A stretch of DNA of 64,000 nt from NCBI GenBank assembly GCA_024180945.1, contig JAKSGN010000016.1, positions 372,001 through 436,000 of the forward strand, written 5' to 3'. The notes under the pieces are model-generated. The model was not told the origin of the DNA. It did no database searches and saw only the letters and a list, made by a program, of their open reading frames with translations. The stretch comes from Macrophomina tecta (taxonomy: Eukaryota; Ascomycota; Dothideomycetes; Botryosphaeriales; Botryosphaeriaceae). Within the stretch, counting starts at the first letter, position 1. Each line of letters begins with the position of its first letter. Of the stretch, positions 38,036 to 48,384 are shown piece by piece. A program made the position numbers and the translations under genes.

Positions 38036-38466
38036 CGGAATGCTGGTAGGCAAGCGTATTCCTATTGCGACGCGAGGAGTAAGCTGTGATACTGCCACTG
38101 GTGTAGCTGTGTCCGTGTGTAAGATGCGAGAGCGTTGCCTGTGTCCAATGTGCGGTGGTTGAGCATGAAAGCATTTGGGATACGTTCCACATACCTGGAG
38201 ATTCGTGGTGCAGGTCGCCCGATGGGAACAGTTCGTTTCCGGAACAAAGCGTCTGATGGATGTACCGCTCGGGAGCCGAATCACGCAAGGAAATTAATTC
38301 CGATGCTTCGTAGTTCAAGACTTGCCGGCTCACACCACTCAAGGCTTTTCATCGGAATCCGAGATAGCGCTTTACTTCCGTGGGTCTCGTAATTTCTCTA
38401 GAAACAATATATAGTGGATTAAAATTCGGGAGATTTACTCTACCACAGTTTTGCGAGGCTTCCACA
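38036..38466. promoter_or_regulatory. shared promoter of FAD monooxygenase and GNAT genes
   Basis: 431 bp between divergent start codons. A TATA-like AATATATAG at 38407-38415 lies about 55 bp before the GNAT ATG. No specific binding site recognised. Confidence 0.45.
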
Positions 38467-39207
38467 ATGACAGACCATACGATTTCGGATAACCTATTCC
38501 ATTGCCGGCTGGCCATAGCAGGGGACATAGCGCCTTTGCATGATCTTCTCAAACCAATGCTTACGTCAGGCGCACTGGGAGAAGATTTGGTCTTTGGAGA
38601 TCTCGAACTCCATGATGTATTGGACTGGATGCTGCCACGGTTCATTGTCGACCCGCAAACACTTTTAATCGTGGTCGAATTCAAGCCACCAGGGGGCATG
38701 AGAAGCTACCCCTCACAGATCGCCGGTGTCGCGTACGTCCGGATCCCGCGTCCGCGGCAAGTCAGCCAACTCAATTCAGAAGGTCTATCGTCCCTGGTTA
38801 ATTCCTGTGCGAAGAAGTAGGTCCTGACCGCACTTCTAGGCTTATCTTTATTTTGGCTTCGGGCTTCAAATAAGATTCAGGATATCGGGTTATGGCCAAC
38901 GTTCCAAACTTCAGCAGTCTATAGACGAATCATGAGCAAGCAAGACAGGCTGGACACTATGCGGATACATGGGCAAGAACCTCAGCAAGGATGTCTCTAT
39001 TTCCTTGCAGTAGCTCCTAAATTCCGAGGCGTAGGGATTGGTTCAAGACTATTGGCACATATTGAGGATGTTCTTCGGAATATGGGAATGAGGGAGGTTT
39101 CTTTCATTGGAGGTTCCGAATCGGTTCGATTTATTCAGCAGCACGGTTTCTTAGCATCGAAGTCAGCTAGAAGCGGTGACTCTGGTGATTTCGTAAAGTG
39201 TCTTTAG
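38467..39207 (+). CDS. GNAT-family N-acetyltransferase (2 exons, junction uncertain)
   Basis: Exon 1 begins at 38467 (a GNAT-like N terminus, CRLAIAGDIAPLHDLLKPML; VAYVRIPRPRQ). A second part starting about 38881 (DIGLWPTFQTSAVYRRI) contains the acetyl-CoA-binding segment LYFLAVAPKFRGVGIGSRLL, the A motif R/Q-x-x-G-x-G/A, and ends EVSFIGGSESVRFIQQHGF. The in-frame TAG at 38818 lies in the presumed intron. A donor at 38797 (GTTAAT) with acceptor at 38880 keeps frame (218 residues), but the donor is weak; GTAGGT at 38816 is the better donor yet breaks frame. If neither is used the gene is broken. It transfers an acetyl group to an amine; the substrate is unknown. Confidence 0.65.
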
Positions 39208-39551
39208 ATTACTGAACAAAAAAAAGAGCTCTTAAAAGTCCGGGCCCTCCTCGGAGCTGCGGGATCGCTAGCGTAGGCGGGGCTTCTCGGTTACCGAATG
39301 TCTTCCTGCCACGTGACCGCGGAGCTACTTAAATACACGGAATAGGTATTTCCCCATTGAGCAATAATAAGCTTATGCCCTGAAACGAAGAATGAGTGGA
39401 AGGGGTTACTACCGTACGCGACCCCCCTGCCCACTCGCCGGCCGCCCACTGCTAAACTCCCCGCCAAGCCTTCCTTTGATTCGCTGTAGTTCTGCCTGCT
39501 TATTGTTTGTTTGTTTGTTTAGTTTAGTTTAACATCCTTCTAAAGTCAAAG
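39208..39551. other. 3' flank of GNAT gene with TTTG microsatellite
   Basis: Normal composition, no gene seen. A (TTTG)n/(TTTAG)n run lies at about 39504-39531, just before the composite copia insertion. Confidence 0.6.
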
Positions 39552-39556
39552 ACTAT

Positions 39557-39865
39557 TGTCGGATTTGGGTGGGCCTCAGGCCCGAACTCGGTGAGGTTAG
39601 AAGAAAGAACTGAATTTCTGTCTATATGTTTTTGCCTGTCTCCCAAGAGGAAGGCCGGTAGGCTTGCTTATATATGTGAGTGATAGCTACATAACCGAGG
39701 ATACCAAAGATCCGAGAAAGAGTGCCGATGCGGGGTTGGACACTAAGGAGTGTTGTTGCCTAAAGGATAGAATATTCGAGATAAAGGAGATGTCTGAGGT
39801 AGTAAGGCAAGAAAGTCTAATATTAGAAAAGGAGTATTGCCTAAAATAGGGGATTTTAGTTAACA
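39557..39865 (-). repeat. 309-bp LTR at the 3' end of F
   Basis: On the - strand it begins TGTTAACTAAAATCCCC after GTAAAGGGGGTG, and ends AAATCCGACA. It contains TATATAAGCAAGCC and shares its middle and end with the 228-bp LTRs at 6127 and 33383. Confidence 0.8.
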
Positions 39866-39993
39866 CACCCCCTTTACAATAAGCAGCCTAGTGCTTGTTA
39901 TGACCTTAATATTCGTGAGAGTTGAGTTTAATCTGAAAGAGTGTCTTTGGGTTTCTGAGAAATCCAGTCCCTGATATTAATAAGGTTGAGTTG

Positions 39994-40130
39994 TGTTGGA
40001 ATATCACGTGTGTGTACAATAAACTTTAGCTTAGTTACGGAAGAGGACGGATAAGAGGACTCCCCTAAGCGTCCCTCTTACGCCTTATGCCACTTATTCT
40101 TAATTGATGGTATTACTACTAAATCTAACA
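39994..40130 (+). repeat. 5' LTR of B2 (137 bp)
   Basis: Starts TGTTGGAATATCACG, ends TAAATCTAACA, with more transitions than the 3' copy. The PBS follows at 40131-40144. Confidence 0.95.
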
Positions 40131-40488
40131 GTTATAAGCCTGGATATACGTTTAATGCCTTCTACTATCTAAAGCATTATCTATAACTACCTTTTAGTCG
40201 TTCTGAGGTATCTAGTCGACATCCGAAGCGGCTTAAGCATATGGTACTACCAGCAGCACGCAACCTTAACCGTTATTAGCCAACCAAAGGCGTATACTAC
40301 AGTGCAACGATAGCTAATAATAGCTAACCGCACCTATTATAGCGTAGCTACGCGCATAAGCAAGTTATAGCTAATAGTATTACTACGTTTCTAAGCGATT
40401 AGTCGATCCATTCGGCCCGTTTTACGCGTGCGACTGACGAACCGATCTAATCAACAACGCATTAAAATCAAAATCAATAACTATAACA

Positions 40489-43400
40489 TCCTCGAAGCTA
40501 ATAATTGTTTTAAAAGGCTCTTAAGACTGGAATATCTGGTTTAACCTTATCTAATCACGCGCATAACGCGCTGATATATTTAAATACATCGATCTAAGCA
40601 AGTCGGAACGCCTAGCCTAATTCGCGACACCGGTTAAGCCAACTCGACAATAAGAATAAACGATCGACTATTACCGTCTCGATCTCGATAACTATAAGGA
40701 GGAGAAGAAGAACTATGAGCGTATTTGTAAGGAAATCAATGACCTTTTAACGGTTATTTGTTGGAATAGTAGTTTCACGAGCGTTATAACTATACTAGTT
40801 AGCTTTACAAGTGTCTTAGTAGTATAGCTAGCGTTAGTGGTACGGATATAAGAGGGCACCCCTTCTTATTCCTGTCTATTACCGAGAATCTTATTTTTCC
40901 ACTAAGTTTAACATTATTAATGACTCCGTAGGAGCCTCGCTTTAACCGATTCTCTAGAATCTTCCTAATACGCACCCTTATTATTAACTTAGAGTTCTAT
41001 AAGCGAGGATTAAGCTATCTACTGCTACGTAGGAACGCTTTATCGTTAACTAACTTCGCTAGCTAGAAAAGCCTCCTAATAATTAGAACCTTAATAAATG
41101 GCTAAACCAATGGGAAGAAATGGTTTACAAAGCTAAAGCTCTAAAGATACCGGAGGTTATATTAAGGCGAGGTGTTAATGCCTTCCTTAATTCGCTTCTT
41201 TCATACGACTCTAAATATACTATAATAGCTATTAGAGAATCTTCCAAAACAGCGGACACCGAACTAAAGGTCACCGACTATATTACCGATTACCGTGAGT
41301 ATGTAAGGCGCAAGCAAGCAGCCCAAGGCAAAGACACTACTCGAATAACAATAGTAGTAACGCTTCGTGGCAAACCTTAATTAGGAGGTCCACTACTAAG
41401 GCCGTATCTATGTAGCATGCTTTACTGGATAGCTGAATACTACTACCTAAACGAACAAATATGCCCATTAGGGTGGAAGCTAAAGAAGGATATTTAGGCT
41501 CAACTTTAAAAGAAGATAAGTAATCCACGTACTAAGGTAATAGTTAAACGCGCACTGGCTAGAGGAGCTAAAGAAGGCGAACCTACTAATAAGAATTAGA
41601 ATTATTAGGACTTATTAGTATAAGCGGAAGATCTATAGAATAAAGATCTAGCAGCGCTTATAGCTATTATTACTATATCCCTTATAGCTAAACGCAGTGA
41701 ACTAACTACGCTATAGCTTTTATAGATAGTTGACACTGGCTCCTCGCACCACGTATGCAATCGATATATGAAGAAGCGGTTTACTAAAACACGTAACGCA
41801 GGCCCAGATGACTACGTTATAAGCGGTAATATACGTATTCCAGTGGAAGCGTTTGGCACTGTTACTGTTAAGGCTTATCGTCACTTAACGCAACGAATCC
41901 TGATACTACTGGACACTGCTTACGTGCCTTTATTTATGGCCAACCTCGTGTCGGTTGCCAAGGCAAATGAGAAAGGGGTTTACCTCGATATAGGCCGCCT
42001 AGTCCTTTATAAGGAAGACATTATTACGTGCGAACTAACGCCCTACTAAAACCTCTACTTCATAGAGCTCAACAAAGCAAAGAATCCAACGAATTAAATT
42101 ACTGTAGGACTTACAATCCGAAAGCGTTTAGCTAAGCAATAGCATAAAGTCTTTGCTTACGCATTACCTGCCGTTATCAAAGCGCTACCCGCTGCCACCG
42201 AAGGTGTAGCTATCACCGAAGAAGCCATGCCGTAATACTACGATATATACGCTCGAGCTAAGGCTTATTAAATTATCTCACGTAATATAACGCCCGAGGA
42301 ATTATCCTTGGAACTATTCTTCCGAATATTATTTAATCTTATTTAGATGATCGAAGCTACTAACAGGTATATATAAATCACGCATCTCAAATACGTGGCT
42401 ACGCAGTACACAATTATAATAACCCACGTAAATAAGAACGACTGCGAAGACATTATCTTATCAACGGAACGAATAATTAGAAAACGCTTTCAACGAAAAG
42501 TAGTCTTCTTACGTTTAGATAGAGAAAAGTCCCTTGAAACCGCCTTTTAAAGAGAACTGCAAAGGAGAGAAATTACCCTCAAGGTGTCGAGTCCTCAAAC
42601 ACCTAAGTAAAACGGTAATGCTAAACGTTCTAGATAGTTACTTGTCTTAAAAGCAAGGGCACTATGACTAAGTGGTAATCTACCTAATTATAACTAGCCT
42701 AAATACGTCTATACGGCTACTTATATCTCGAACCGAACACTAGCTAAAGGCCTCAACTGGAAGACTCTATTTGAGATAGTTTATAGCAAGAAGCCGAATA
42801 TTAGCCACCTACGTATATACGGCTGTAAAGCGTACGTACTAAATAAGATAATTCCACGTATCTAAAAGCTTTAGGAACGAGTATTAATCGAATACTTAGT
42901 TAGATACGACTCTACTAACATCTTCCGAATCTAGACACCAAGCACAGACAAAATCATACGCGTCTAAAACGTCACGTTCGATAAGAATAGCAAATACTCA
43001 CCTTACGATTAAGAGCACTATCAAGAAGTGTCTAAAGCCGAGAAAGAACAAACCCTTGTGTACCCACGAATCCGTCTAAATAACAACGATCTTATATCAT
43101 CCTCAGCCTTATCAACGAGTACTAAATCTTTAGAGGATGAGTTTCTTAAATCAAGCGAATAGCACTAAGCTGTAGAAGCCAGTAGCAGCCATTAACTGGA
43201 TTCGCTTATTTAACTACCAACGCCATTACCGTCTGCAACGAGTGATAGGTTAAACTCACGAGAAGAGCAGCCTAAAAGTAGCCTTTAAGCGCGTTAAACG
43301 CAAGGCACTAAACCGACTAGCAACGAAAGCAGTCAAGTTCAACCCAACCCCGAGCCTAGACTAGATTCAGAAACCACGCCTGCAACGCTCGAACAACATC

Positions 43401-45247
43401 ACCAACCAGCTCCTCAAGCCTCAGGGGGTGATGAAGAACAACGATCAAGACTCGGACCACTAATGCCAGTCCAATACGATACTAATCCAGACCCTACAGC
43501 CAGCAGAGGCAACCAAGCACCAAGGAAATCAAAAATCAGCTCCGAAGTAAACCTAAATTCGATTATTCAAGGCAAAAGAACACGTAGATTAGCCTATATT
43601 ACGCAACTCCTGCTTAATCAGCACTTAGATTAAGCCTAGAGGACATCGTTCGCTACTATACTATCTACTATACAAACGCCTCGCCGGCACCGGGACACGC
43701 TTCCACCGAAGCCAAAGACGTTTAAAGAACTTTTAACACATCCACTCGGATTTGAATTCCTAAAAGCGGTAGAAGCCGAACTACGGGAACTCTAGGGTAA
43801 GGGGGTGTGGAAGGTCATTTCAGTAACAGACGTATAAGATAATACCAAGGAGGTAATACCGCTTACTTAGGTATTTAAGTATAAATTCGACGAAAACGGC
43901 TATCTACTAAAATGCAAGGCACGTATTTGCGTCAGAGGTGATCTATAAATAACCTAGGAAGATACCTTTATAGCTACCCTAGCCTTCCGTATTTTCCGAG
44001 CGCTTATGGCCATCATTTGCGCCTTTGACCTTGAAACAAGACAATATGACGTTGTAAATGCGTTTCCGTACGTCCTACTTGAGCAAACAACGTACTGCAA
44101 GCCATTAGAAGGAATAACGTTAAAGAACGGACAAGTTCTTTAACTACTTAAAGCGCTATACGGCCTTAAAGAATCACTAGCGCTTTGGTAACGTTACTTC
44201 TGCAACACACTCACGGAACTCGGCTTAGAACCGATTCCAGACGCCCTATGTCTCTACGCGAATAGTCACCTCTTCGTCTTCTTCTTCGTTGATGACGTTA
44301 TCGTCGCCTATTACAGGGATGACGAGCGCTACGCGAAGGTATTCCAGGATGACTTATTCCAACGCTACGAGATGCGCATAATGGGCGAAATCCAGTGGTT
44401 CCTTGCACTACGTATAGTCCGCAACCGAAAAGAGCGTTTGCTCTGGCTTTCTCAGGAATCCTACATCAACAGCTTGATTACCAAATATAACGTTAAGGAA
44501 GTGAACGCTCCAGTAATACCTTTACCACAAGATGAGCCTCTTACACCAAACGAGGACTCGCACGCAACGCTACAAGACGTTTACACCTTCTAAAGCAAGA
44601 TGGGATCAGTATAGTTCGCTGCAATCAGTACGAGAGCGGACATTGCATTTGCTACATCAGCTCTATTAGCTTACCTGACTAATCCGTCATACCGTTACCT
44701 CGTACTGGCGCAGAGACTCCTTGAGTACCTCGGAGGAACAAAGAAACTCGCCCTGTGCTTTAACGGCTCCGTCTATCAGGATGAACAAAATATCTTCACA
44801 ATCAGCAGTGACGCAGCGTACGCAAACGATCAAGAAACGCGTAGAAGCCACCAAGGCTCGCTCGTTACGCTATTTGGAGGTCCAGTAGATTGGAAAGCCA
44901 CTAAACAACCGACCGTTACCACATCAACCACCGAAGCCGAGCTCCTTGCCTTATCCGAAACGGCCAAGCAGTGCTTCTGGTGGAAACGATTCTTCAACCA
45001 ACTGCAGTTCAATCCAGGCCATCTCATACAAATTCAGTGTGACAACCAAATGACACTACGGCTCATGGAGGAAAGCGTTGGAAAACTAACAACAAAGCTA
45101 CGCCATGTTGATATTCATCATCACTGGCTCAGACAAGAAGCGTTGGCAGGCAACATCCACTTCAGATAGACGCCCACAGCCGACATGATCGCAGACGGAC
45201 TTACAAAGGCACTGCTAAAGCAGAAGCACCAGGCATTCGTTAACTAA
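40489..45247 (+). pseudogene. copia B2 gag-pol remnant
   Basis: gag from about 40489 (ATG mutated to ATA) is split by the solo LTR. The protease has the active-site DTGSSHHVCN near 41730, followed by a stretch open to 42049. Integrase runs to about 42950, RT has FFVDDVIVAYY near 44285-44315, and the piece 44372-44593 (EIQWFLALRIVRNRKERLLW) is open. RNase H with STTEAELLALSETAKQCFWW lies near 44925-45000, and the end at 45247 is FVNQ-stop. Stops are fewer after 43340. No complete protein can be made. Confidence 0.87.
40759..40913 (+). repeat. solo LTR (155 bp) inside B2 gag
   Basis: Starts TGTTGGAATAGTAG, ends AGTTTAACA, and is flanked by an exact target duplication TTATT (40754-40758 and 40914-40918). 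B1 has a single TTATT at the matching site, which confirms the empty site. The family differs from the other LTRs in the window. Confidence 0.92.
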
Positions 45248-45424
45248 TTAGGACTCACGCCGCTAACCGGATAAAACAACCGAGTTTCTTCTGTTCCCTT
45301 TGTTTGACGTTATGCACTCTTATCTCCTTATTCAGATGCATACAGCTTGCAGCTACCCGCTCGGCTAAATCATCAGCCACTCATTGGTCATTGCTTTATA
45401 TTCTATCAAAGCCAGCAACCTAGC

Positions 45425-45560
45425 CACCTATATAGTTCAATGGTCTAGATGAAGCCAGGTTCAGTTAGCAACCCTGAACTATGGCTAATAGAACCCGCTC
45501 GCTATTCCTTTTTGATTTCGAGTTCACAAGTTCAATTCTCAGTCATGCACGTAGTTATCC
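45425..45560 (+). other. tRNA-like A-box/B-box stretch in copia B2 3' UTR
   Basis: TAGTTCAATGGTCTAGATG (45434-45452) resembles a tRNA D-arm with A box; CAAGTTCAATTCTCAGT (45526-45542) resembles a T-arm with B box; a T-run CCTTTTTGCC follows at 45558. B1 has the same stretch, more mutated (about 30800-30935), and Copia-1 has a similar one near 5195. I could not assign an anticodon or complete stem set. It may be a captured tRNA or SINE piece. Confidence 0.3.
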
Positions 45561-45619
45561 TTTTTGCCTACAGCCACTGTCTTATCGTGCGCTGGCTTCA
45601 CCACCACACGAAGGGGGTG

Positions 45620-45756
45620 TGTTGGAATATCACGTGTGTGTACAATAAACTTTAGCTTAGTCACGGAAGAGGACGGATAAGAGGACTCCCCTGAGCGTCC
45701 CTCTTACGCCTCATGCCACTTATTCTCAATTGATGGTATCACCACTAAATCCAACA
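45620..45756 (+). repeat. 3' LTR of B2 (137 bp)
   Basis: Preceded by the polypurine tract ACGAAGGGGGTG. It is nearly the same as the B1 5' LTR and followed by the AGTTG duplication. Confidence 0.95.
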
Positions 45757-46643
45757 AGTTGCTTGACAAATTGCTGGAAGCGTTGTGTGGGTAAAGCCTT
45801 GGTAAGTCTATCTGCAAACATCTCCGCTGATGGAGTCCATTGAAGTCTAATTCGCTTGTTCTGAATCTCTTGAAGAAGCCAGTGTTGGTGAATATCGACG
45901 TGGCGTAGCTTCGTTGTAAGTCTAGGCGAAGATTCGTCCAAAAGTCGAATTGTCTGGCGGTTGTCGTATTGGATGAAGAGATGATGGTCTGGATCGAACT
46001 GAATGTGTTTGAAGAGGCGTTCCTACTAAAGGAGTTCTTTCGCCGTATCTGAAAGTGAGAGGAATTCTGCTTTAGTGCTTGATGTAGTGGCTGTTCTCTG
46101 TTTGTTGGCCTTCCAATCGATTAGTCCGTTGAATAGCTGAAAGACATATCCCTGAGCTGATTTTCTGGTTTCCTGGTCATTGGCGAAGGATGCGTCGCTG
46201 CAGGATAGGAAGACGTTTTGTTGTGAGCTGTAGATTCCATTAAATTCGATTGCGAGGTGCTTGGTTGAGACCAGGTATTTAATAGCGCGTGTAGCCAGTT
46301 GCTGATGACGCTTAGAAGGATTCTGTAGGTGTTCCGCAAGTCTTGAGGCTGCTTGTGCAATGTCTGGACGTGTGATGACTGCGGCAAAGTTGATGGATCC
46401 AATCTTTTGTTGATAAGTGTAGATTTCCTGATTGGTGGCTTGGACTGTAGCAGGTTGAATGTCTTCGACTGGAAGTGGTGTCTTTGGTTGCTTGTCCTGG
46501 TTGATATTGAATTTGGCGGCTAGTTTCTCGATATATGAATCTTGGCAGAGCCAGAGCCTTCTCTGTGGTCTGTCTCGAATAATCCTGATGTTGAGAAACC
46601 ATTCGAGTTCGCCGAGGATTCGCAGTTCGTAGATGTCGGAAAG
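45757..46643 (-). pseudogene. copia RT end and RNase H of unit F
   Basis: Reads on the - strand from RT motif SDIYELRILGELEWFLNIRI next to the LTR, through PDIAQAASRLAEHLQNPS, to RNase H (TSSTKAEFLSLSDTAKELL ending at 46026, then DPDHHLFIQYDNRQT and ADRLTKALPTQRFQQFVKQL). Only one stop (46026) interrupts it, so it is far less RIP-mutated than its neighbours. gag, protease, integrase and most of RT are absent. B2 cut it at its last codons. Confidence 0.85.
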
Positions 46644-46789
46644 TGTTGGAATATGGCTATACACGAGCGCACAGATGCATCCCAAAGTAGTTAGCCTTAG
46701 ACTCTGAGGATAAGAGGCGACTCCTGAGCCTCTCCCTCCTAATTTATGCCACTTATTATCTGGTGATTGCGACCCCATCCAATCCAACA
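46644..46789 (+). repeat. 146-bp LTR at the right end of F
   Basis: Starts TGTTGGAATATGGC, ends CCAATCCAACA. In the orientation that matches LTR B (GCCACTTATTATC near the 3' side) it points +, opposite to the RNase H remnant it abuts. Its own flanks (GAAAG left, ACTAT right) do not match, while ACTAT does match the far-left flank at 39552. Confidence 0.8.
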
Positions 46790-46794
46790 ACTAT

Positions 46795-47098
46795 CCAATA
46801 AATAGCTACAATGTTGTGCTTCTCTACAAAAAATGTGCTGGACAGTTAATAACGACAACGATTAGTTATACTGTTCTTAATATGGAGTTGTTGAACAGTG
46901 AGGAATTTAGGTTCACTGCTGCCTCATTGAATACTGTTGAAGCGACAGTATATATACATGATAGTGGGGAGGGTACATGAGGTGATGATGGTGTCTTGGT
47001 GGTGTGATGCTAAAAGTATAAAACTGGTGGCTGAAAAGATACGAATGACGGCAATCCGTAACGGCAATGGTGGTGATGGTTGACAGGAGTTGTAGATT
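46795..47098. other. 3' flank of the SDR gene
   Basis: Host-type composition, with a few GGTGATG-type short repeats. No gene recognised. Confidence 0.5.
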
Positions 47099-47983
47099 TT
47101 AGAACGCTAACCAACCACCATCTGCCGTCACAACGGCACCATTAGCGATGCGTGCGCTATCTGATGAATAGAATAAGACGATCTGAGCCACATCGTCGAC
47201 ATTACATTCTTGGCGCTCTACTGTGGTTGCCTCTTTCATTCGCGCAATTCCCTCTAGATTTAGATTTGGAACTTTTGCCGTTTCCTCCACAATGGGCGTT
47301 GCCATAGACCCGGGGATCAATGCAATGCACCGAATCTTCTTCTTGTTATAAAAGGCGGCCGTGTTCTTCGTGAGGCCAATGAGGCCTGCTTTGCTTGACA
47401 CGTAGGCGGCACCTAGTTTTCAGGAAATATATCAGCCTTGTCTTAGTCCTTTACAAATGAAAAATAGTACGTACCACCAACGCTACCCTTCAGAGCCGCC
47501 GGAGAGGCAATATTTATGATGACACCGCCAGCCACTTGTTTTAACATTTGGGTCACCGCCAGCTTGCTAAAAAGGTAGGGACCAGTGAGATTGGTAGCAA
47601 TAACACGGTCTCAGACGACCCGCTCGAGTGTGCCGACAGGATCCCATCTATGACATCAATTAGCCGCTGTGTAGACAAGGGATAATTTATATATACTTGT
47701 CTACAACCCCTGCGTTGTTAACGAGGAAATCCAAACGCCCAAACGCATTAACCGTCCCGGAGATGGTGTTCTGAACGGCAGTCTCATCTTTGACATCGGC
47801 TACGAGGCCTGATATCCGTCCCGAATAGCGATCCGAAAGCTCAGCAACTGTAGTTTCGAGGCAGCCTGCGTTGATGTCACAGATAGAAACAAGAGCACCG
47901 GCTTTTAAGAAGGCCTCAGCGATAGCTCTTCCTAAGCCGCGACTGCCGCCGGTAATAAGACAGACTTTGTTAGAGAACGACAT
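47099..47983 (-). pseudogene. short-chain dehydrogenase/reductase (SDR), 3 exons, one in-frame TGA
   Basis: Exons 47983-47697, 47647-47475 and 47412-47099, introns 49 and 62 nt, phases consistent; 257 residues, normal for a classical SDR. It shows the cofactor motif TGGSRGLGRAIA, LVADVKD, NNAGVV, a Ser in INIASPAALKG, the catalytic YVSSK, and an end VVTADGG. A TGA at 47613-47611 replaces the Trp expected in VVWDRVIATN, so the product would stop near residue 113. It would use NAD(P)(H) to oxidise or reduce an alcohol/ketone, a usual tailoring step in secondary metabolism. Apart from the stop, nothing is damaged. An assembly error cannot be excluded. Confidence 0.82.
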
Positions 47984-48099
47984 TGTTGAAGCAAAAAGAT
48001 AAAAGTTAAGATTAAAGATAAAAATATTTTTCAGACGATTATTATACAAAGACAATTCAGTCGGATAGTAAACAAGTACATAATCGGTTATTTTCTATA

Positions 48100-48150
48100 A
48101 CGTGTTTCACCACCGAGCCGTCCAAACCACCGAGCCGTTAACTTCCTCAC
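48100..48150 (+). repeat. left terminus of a P1-type pogo element, isolated
   Basis: 51 bp matching the P1 terminal repeat, with two changes (TCCAC to TTAAC), preceded by TA. No matching right end or transposase is attached; the next terminus begins two bases later. Confidence 0.8.
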
Positions 48151-48152
48151 TA

Positions 48153-48205
48153 ACGTGGTTCACAAGCGAGCGGTCACCCCAAGCGAGCGGTCATCCCAAC
48201 CAACC
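48153..48205 (+). repeat. left terminus of a fourth pogo-type family (P4), isolated
   Basis: Preceded by TA (48151-48152), starts ACGTGGTTCAC and contains the doubled motif AAGCGAGCGGTCA. It seems to have inserted in the P1-type terminus before it. No right end seen. Confidence 0.65.
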
Positions 48206-48271
48206 TTAGACAACTTTACACACGAATAGCACAACACCACAACAAGTTATAATAGTGCATTAAATGCAGTA

Positions 48272-48321
48272 ACGTGGTTGATAACCGAGCTGCGCATACA
48301 ACCGAGCTGCGCACCCCACCA
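48272..48321 (+). repeat. P3 left terminal inverted repeat (50 bp)
   Basis: Starts ACGTGGTTGATAACCGAGC and contains the doubled motif AACCGAGCTGCGCA. The exact inverted copy is at 50078-50127. Confidence 0.92.
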
Positions 48322-48384
48322 ATGCCGCGCGACTTTGCAGGCTAATATCTCAACACTACAACAAGCTATTGCAATGCAAAAAGT

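Larger units (their letters stand above)
39994..45756 (+). mobile_element. complete Ty1/copia element B2 (5763 bp)
   Basis: Same family as B1: 137-bp LTRs, same gag-pol order, exact 5-bp target duplication AGTTG (39989-39993 and 45757-45761). It is inserted at the end of the RNase H gene of unit F and contains a solo LTR at 40759-40913. Its 5' half is heavily RIP-mutated, while the last 2.4 kb (about 43340-45756) are lightly changed, the reverse of B1. Confidence 0.95.
39557..46789 (-). mobile_element. composite copia unit F with unlike LTRs and B2 nested inside
   Basis: The left end is a 309-bp family-D-like LTR (39557-39865) followed by a polypurine tract; the right end is a different 146-bp LTR (46644-46789). 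Between them, apart from nested B2, lies only the RT end and RNase H of a - strand copia. The outermost flanks carry the same five bases ACTAT (39552-39556 and 46790-46794), and both outer sides are host-type DNA. This suggests one insertion, though the two LTRs should then be alike. Chimeric cDNA or later replacement could explain it; a chance 5-bp match is possible. Confidence 0.5.

Noticed and set aside
46026..46790. 254-residue - strand reading frame as one fused gene
   Set aside because: Its first 50 residues read through an LTR by chance; only the RT/RNase H part is real.
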